In this document: piece by piece, positions 61,092 through 64,000 of the stretch | Layout: every line of letters starts with the position of its first letter | Position numbering within the stretch: position 1 is the stretch's first letter | NCBI RefSeq assembly: GCF_036541405.1 | Contig: NZ_JAZHFS010000007.1 | Coordinates: 144,832 to 208,831 of the forward strand | Direction: 5' to 3' | Source of the DNA: Clostridium_AD frigoriphilum | GTDB taxonomy: Bacteria > Bacillota > Clostridia > Clostridiales > Clostridiaceae | Length of the DNA: 64,000 nucleotides | Made by a program: the position numbers and the translations under genes | The notes under the pieces: model-generated | The model's input: only the letters and a program-made list of their open reading frames with translations | What the model was told of the DNA's origin: nothing | Database searches by the model: none

Positions 61092-63275
61092 TCAGATCTT
61101 TTTAAATTTCCAGATATAGCTTTGGAAATCGCCTTGTAAACTAGGTATATTTAATCCTATAAACATTAACTCATCACCACCGAATGCTCTGTCTTTATTA
61201 GTCACTTTGTATTCAGAGTTTTTATCTAGCCCTTTTAGCCTTAAGGGCTTATAATCTACATTTGCCTCTGCTAACACTCTAAAATAATACACTATTACTT
61301 CCCCTCCATCCTCTGAAATAAACATCCAAGCTGTTTCATTACTTTCAAAAGGACTTTTTAATCTGTAGAAATCTCCAAATTGAATAGTATTTCTTATCTC
61401 CTTATAGAAATCTACTTGCTTTTTAACAGCCACTTTTTCTTTTTCACTCATCTTAGTTACATCAAGCTCATATCCAAGATTGCCTGACATAGCTACGTGT
61501 CCTCTAGTTTCTAAGCTTGTATTTCTGTAAACTTGATGATTAGGAACAGCTGACACATGGCTTCCCATTGATATTATTGGATATACTAAGCTTGTTCCGT
61601 ACTGTATTTTTAAACGCTCAACAGCATCAGTATTATCACTAGTCCATGTTTGTGGCATATAGTAAAGAAATCCTGGATCAAATCTTCCACCACCACCGGA
61701 GCAGCTTTCAAATAAAATATCAGGAAAACTGCTTGTTATTTGTTCCATAATTTTATACAGTCCTAGAATATATCTGTGTGCAGTCTCTCTTTGATTTTCT
61801 GATGGCAACACAGCTGAACCTATTTCTGACATATTACGGTTCATATCCCACTTAACATAAGAAATAGCCGCTGATGAAAGAATATCTGAAACCATTTTAA
61901 TTACTTCATCACAAACTTCATTTCTAGATAAGTCTAAAATTAATTGATACCTGCTTTCTGACCTATTTCTATTTGGAACATGCATGCACCAATCAGGGTG
62001 TTTTCTGTAAAGATCACTATCTGGTGATATCATTTCTGGTTCAAACCAAAGACCAAACCCCATACCTTGAGAATTTAAATTTTCAGCAATACTATTTATT
62101 CCTCCAGGTAGTTTTTCTCTATTTACTACCCAATCACCTAATGAATTTTTATCAGTATCTCTTTTCCCAAACCACCCGTCATCTAACACTAATAGCTCTA
62201 TACCAAGTTCTTTTGCAGTACTAGCTATCTCTTTAATTTTATTTTCATTAAAATTAAAATAAGTGGCTTCCCAATTATTTATTAAAACAGGTCTCTCCTT
62301 ATCTCTATATTTACCTCTTGCAAGCCTAGTTCTATATAATTTATGATAAGTTCTTGAAAGCTTCCCGAGTCCGCTATCTGAATAAACCATTACAACTTCA
62401 GGAGTCTGAAAACTTTCTAATGGTCTTAATATGTAACTAAAATCAAAAGGATTTATTCCTATATGCACTCTTGTTGTTTTATATTGATCCACCTCTACAT
62501 TGGCTAGAAAATTACCGCTATAAACTAAACTAAAGCCAAACACTTCTCCATTATCTTCATCAGCATTTTTTCTTAGTAATGCTATAAAAGGATTTGCTTG
62601 ATGACTACTAGCCCCTCTTTTGCTTTCAATAGATTGACTTCCTACCGTTATTGGTTTTCTAATAATATTTCTTTCTCTTACATGTGCCCCACACAGTTGA
62701 ATCATATCAAATTCATCATCTCTAAAATCCACATTTGCACTTAGTGCTCTTAAAATCTTTAATTTTTCACTACCTTCATTAATTAATTTAACTGATCTTG
62801 TAATTGCATCATAATTTTCAAATACTGTATAACTTAATAAAACTTTTAATCCTATTATATTATCTTTAAGTATAATTTCTAAGGTCTCTGCCTCATTTTC
62901 AGATTCCACATACGTAGCCGGTAAACCTTCTAGTTTCTTCTTACCCTTATAAATATTATAACTTTCATATTTTAAATTTGTAATTGTCGATCCATTTTCA
63001 AGCTGAATTTGATAGGCTGGTGATCGTAAATCCGTGTTACCGTAACTTGGATATTCTTGTGGAATTGCATCTAGAGAAAAGTTTTCTATATTGTCAGTCC
63101 ATGTAGAAAAAGCTCTATTAACAAAAGGAATCGTATAATCTAAGTTTGAACTCCTAACCTTTCTACCCCAGTAAACATGTGCTAAATATCCAGGCTCTAA
63201 AATTCTTAGAACATAACTTGTATCCTTAGCTCGTAAATGAAAAAGATTGTTGTCTTTATCAAAAAAGATTGCCAT
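61092..63275 (-). CDS. Alpha-galactosidase, glycoside hydrolase family 36
   Basis: Cytosolic retaining alpha-galactosidase of 727 residues that removes galactose from melibiose, raffinose or similar sugars. The N-terminal beta domain (about 1-330) leads to the barrel with VLDDGWFGKRDTD and DWVVN, the nucleophile Asp in YVKWDMNR, and the acid/base Asp in SDNTDAVERL, with SCSGGGGRFDPGFLYYMPQ before it. The length is normal for GH36. The ATG follows AAGGGGG. There is no signal peptide, so sugars must be imported first, consistent with the upstream ABC permease gene. Confidence 0.95.
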   Translation of the reverse strand: MAIFFDKDNNLFHLRAKDTSYVLRILEPGYLAHVYWGRKVRSSNLDYTIPFVNRAFSTWTDNIENFSLDAIPQEYPSYGNTDLRSPAYQIQLENGSTITNLKYESYNIYKGKKKLEGLPATYVESENEAETLEIILKDNIIGLKVLLSYTVFENYDAITRSVKLINEGSEKLKILRALSANVDFRDDEFDMIQLCGAHVRERNIIRKPITVGSQSIESKRGASSHQANPFIALLRKNADEDNGEVFGFSLVYSGNFLANVEVDQYKTTRVHIGINPFDFSYILRPLESFQTPEVVMVYSDSGLGKLSRTYHKLYRTRLARGKYRDKERPVLINNWEATYFNFNENKIKEIASTAKELGIELLVLDDGWFGKRDTDKNSLGDWVVNREKLPGGINSIAENLNSQGMGFGLWFEPEMISPDSDLYRKHPDWCMHVPNRNRSESRYQLILDLSRNEVCDEVIKMVSDILSSAAISYVKWDMNRNMSEIGSAVLPSENQRETAHRYILGLYKIMEQITSSFPDILFESCSGGGGRFDPGFLYYMPQTWTSDNTDAVERLKIQYGTSLVYPIISMGSHVSAVPNHQVYRNTSLETRGHVAMSGNLGYELDVTKMSEKEKVAVKKQVDFYKEIRNTIQFGDFYRLKSPFESNETAWMFISEDGGEVIVYYFRVLAEANVDYKPLRLKGLDKNSEYKVTNKDRAFGGDELMFIGLNIPSLQGDFQSYIWKFKKI

Positions 63276-63337
63276 CTATTTTATCCCCCTTACTTTTTAA
63301 TGTTCAAATTATTTAACACTAATATATAAATTCAAAA

Positions 63338-64000
63338 TTAACTTTTAGAACCCGTACTTGCAACGCCTTCAATAAATTGTTTCTGAAATATAATAAATAT
63401 TATTAGCATTGGCCATATAGCTATCATTGAGCCTGCCATAAGTTGAGGAAAATTTGTTGAATATTGACCTTGTAATGATGCCATTCCAGCCGCGAGTGGC
63501 ATCTTATCTAATGACATGTTTACTATTAAAGGCCACATCAAATCCTTGTAAGCAAATACTGAAGTGAATATTCCAAGTGCTACTAGACCTGATCTAGTTA
63601 AAGGTAACATAACTTTCCAAAATACTTGCCATCTGTTACATCCATCTAATATTGCTGCTTCTTCTAGTTCCTTAGGTATTCCAATAAAAAATTGTCTAAG
63701 GAGAAATGTACCAAAAGCACTTATAATCCCGGGTATTATTAGAGCTGTAACAGTATTCAATAATCCAAGTTTTGAAATTATAGCATACTGCGGGATAATA
63801 AATATTTGTCCTGGTATCATCATTTGAATAAGTATTAACATAAAGAAAAAATTTTTCCCTGGAAATTCAATTCTAGCTAAAGCATACGCTGCCATGGCAC
63901 TAAAGAAAACTGAACCTATAACTCTAAAAAATATCATTAGCATTGTATTTATATAGAATTTTGCAAATGGTAGTTGATTCCATACATCTATGTAATTACT
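63338..64000 (-). CDS. Carbohydrate ABC transporter permease (MsmG/RafG type), 5'-truncated by the window edge
   Basis: Inner-membrane subunit of a sugar importer. The frame is open to the window end, so the true start lies beyond base 64000; the Met at 63943 is internal, because the residues before it (LPFAKFYINT) are typical of this permease class. Five membrane segments are seen, and the ATPase-contacting EAA loop (EEAAILDGCNRWQVFWKVML) is complete. It probably imports raffinose- or melibiose-type sugars for the alpha-galactosidase encoded 62 bases downstream. The binding protein and other permease are presumably just outside the window. Confidence 0.93.
   Translation of the reverse strand, partial: SNYIDVWNQLPFAKFYINTMLMIFFRVIGSVFFSAMAAYALARIEFPGKNFFFMLILIQMMIPGQIFIIPQYAIISKLGLLNTVTALIIPGIISAFGTFLLRQFFIGIPKELEEAAILDGCNRWQVFWKVMLPLTRSGLVALGIFTSVFAYKDLMWPLIVNMSLDKMPLAAGMASLQGQYSTNFPQLMAGSMIAIWPMLIIFIIFQKQFIEGVASTGSKS

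Overview
The window looks like a chromosomal segment of an anaerobic, low-GC Gram-positive bacterium of the Clostridium type. The evidence is very AT-rich DNA with AT-rich codon use, strong AGGAGG-type ribosome sites, many TTG/GTG starts, the [FeFe]-hydrogenase maturase HydF, a thiolase (ThlA), rubrerythrin, a small ferredoxin, class III ribonucleotide reductase with its activase, and YitT, VanW and NlpC/P60 proteins. I saw no rRNA, tRNA, CRISPR array or prophage.

Layout. 1-2.8 kb: the 3' part of rubrerythrin, a small acidic protein and a chemoreceptor. 2.9-11 kb (minus strand): a cell-envelope block with a phosphodiester glycosidase-like protein, an O-antigen-ligase-like polymerase/ligase, two PAP2 phosphatases, a DedA protein, a DedA-PAP2 fusion whose phosphatase half has lost its catalytic residues, and a two-component system. 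11.2-26.7 kb: a redox/copper region. Two paralogous two-component systems bracket an operon for late (mena)quinone synthesis (polyprenyl synthase, MenA-like prenyltransferase, MenG-like methyltransferase) mixed with a DoxX protein, a FixH/YtkA-like Met-rich protein, a CcoG/NapH-like membrane Fe-S protein, a CPBP protease and a SHOCT protein. An HMA-DsbD_2/UreH-cupredoxin fusion follows, then convergent csoR-copA with a clear CsoR operator. 26.9-36.7 kb: cell-wall hydrolase, ZIP metal transporter, VanW protein, PAS-GGDEF-HD-GYP protein, YitT, DUF3237, a flippase-like membrane protein and a KimA-like potassium transporter. 37-46.6 kb: siroheme nitrite/sulfite reductase with a divergent LysR regulator, an unusual 2-hydroxyacid-dehydrogenase-like protein paired with a possible nuclease-fold protein, a phosphoesterase, CopZ, HydF, a polysaccharide deacetylase, PssA, a carrier protein and a TVP38 protein. 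46.9-50.6 kb: thlA under what looks like a sigma-54 promoter, with the sigma-54 activator gene next to it, then ferredoxin. 51-54.4 kb: DUF3842, then nrdDG behind a cobalamin riboswitch. 54.5-64 kb: MltG, GalU, GtrA, an internally deleted insertion sequence, a PfkB sugar kinase, a decay zone with two pseudogenes, an intact GH36 alpha-galactosidase and the end of a sugar ABC permease.

How the parts may work together. The most interesting region is 11.6-26.7 kb. It carries the tail-attachment, ring-prenylation and ring-methylation steps of quinone synthesis without the head-group genes. They sit with relatives of the FixG/FixH/FixI copper-handling proteins of cbb3 oxidases, but no oxidase is present. 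Methionine-rich stretches in one sensor kinase and in the FixH-like protein, and the neighbouring copper genes, suggest a quinone-fed membrane redox system tied to copper. This is inference from gene content and motifs. The thlA region is a second strong regulatory lead: a canonical -24/-12 promoter, two matching palindromes upstream, and an enhancer-binding protein gene alongside.
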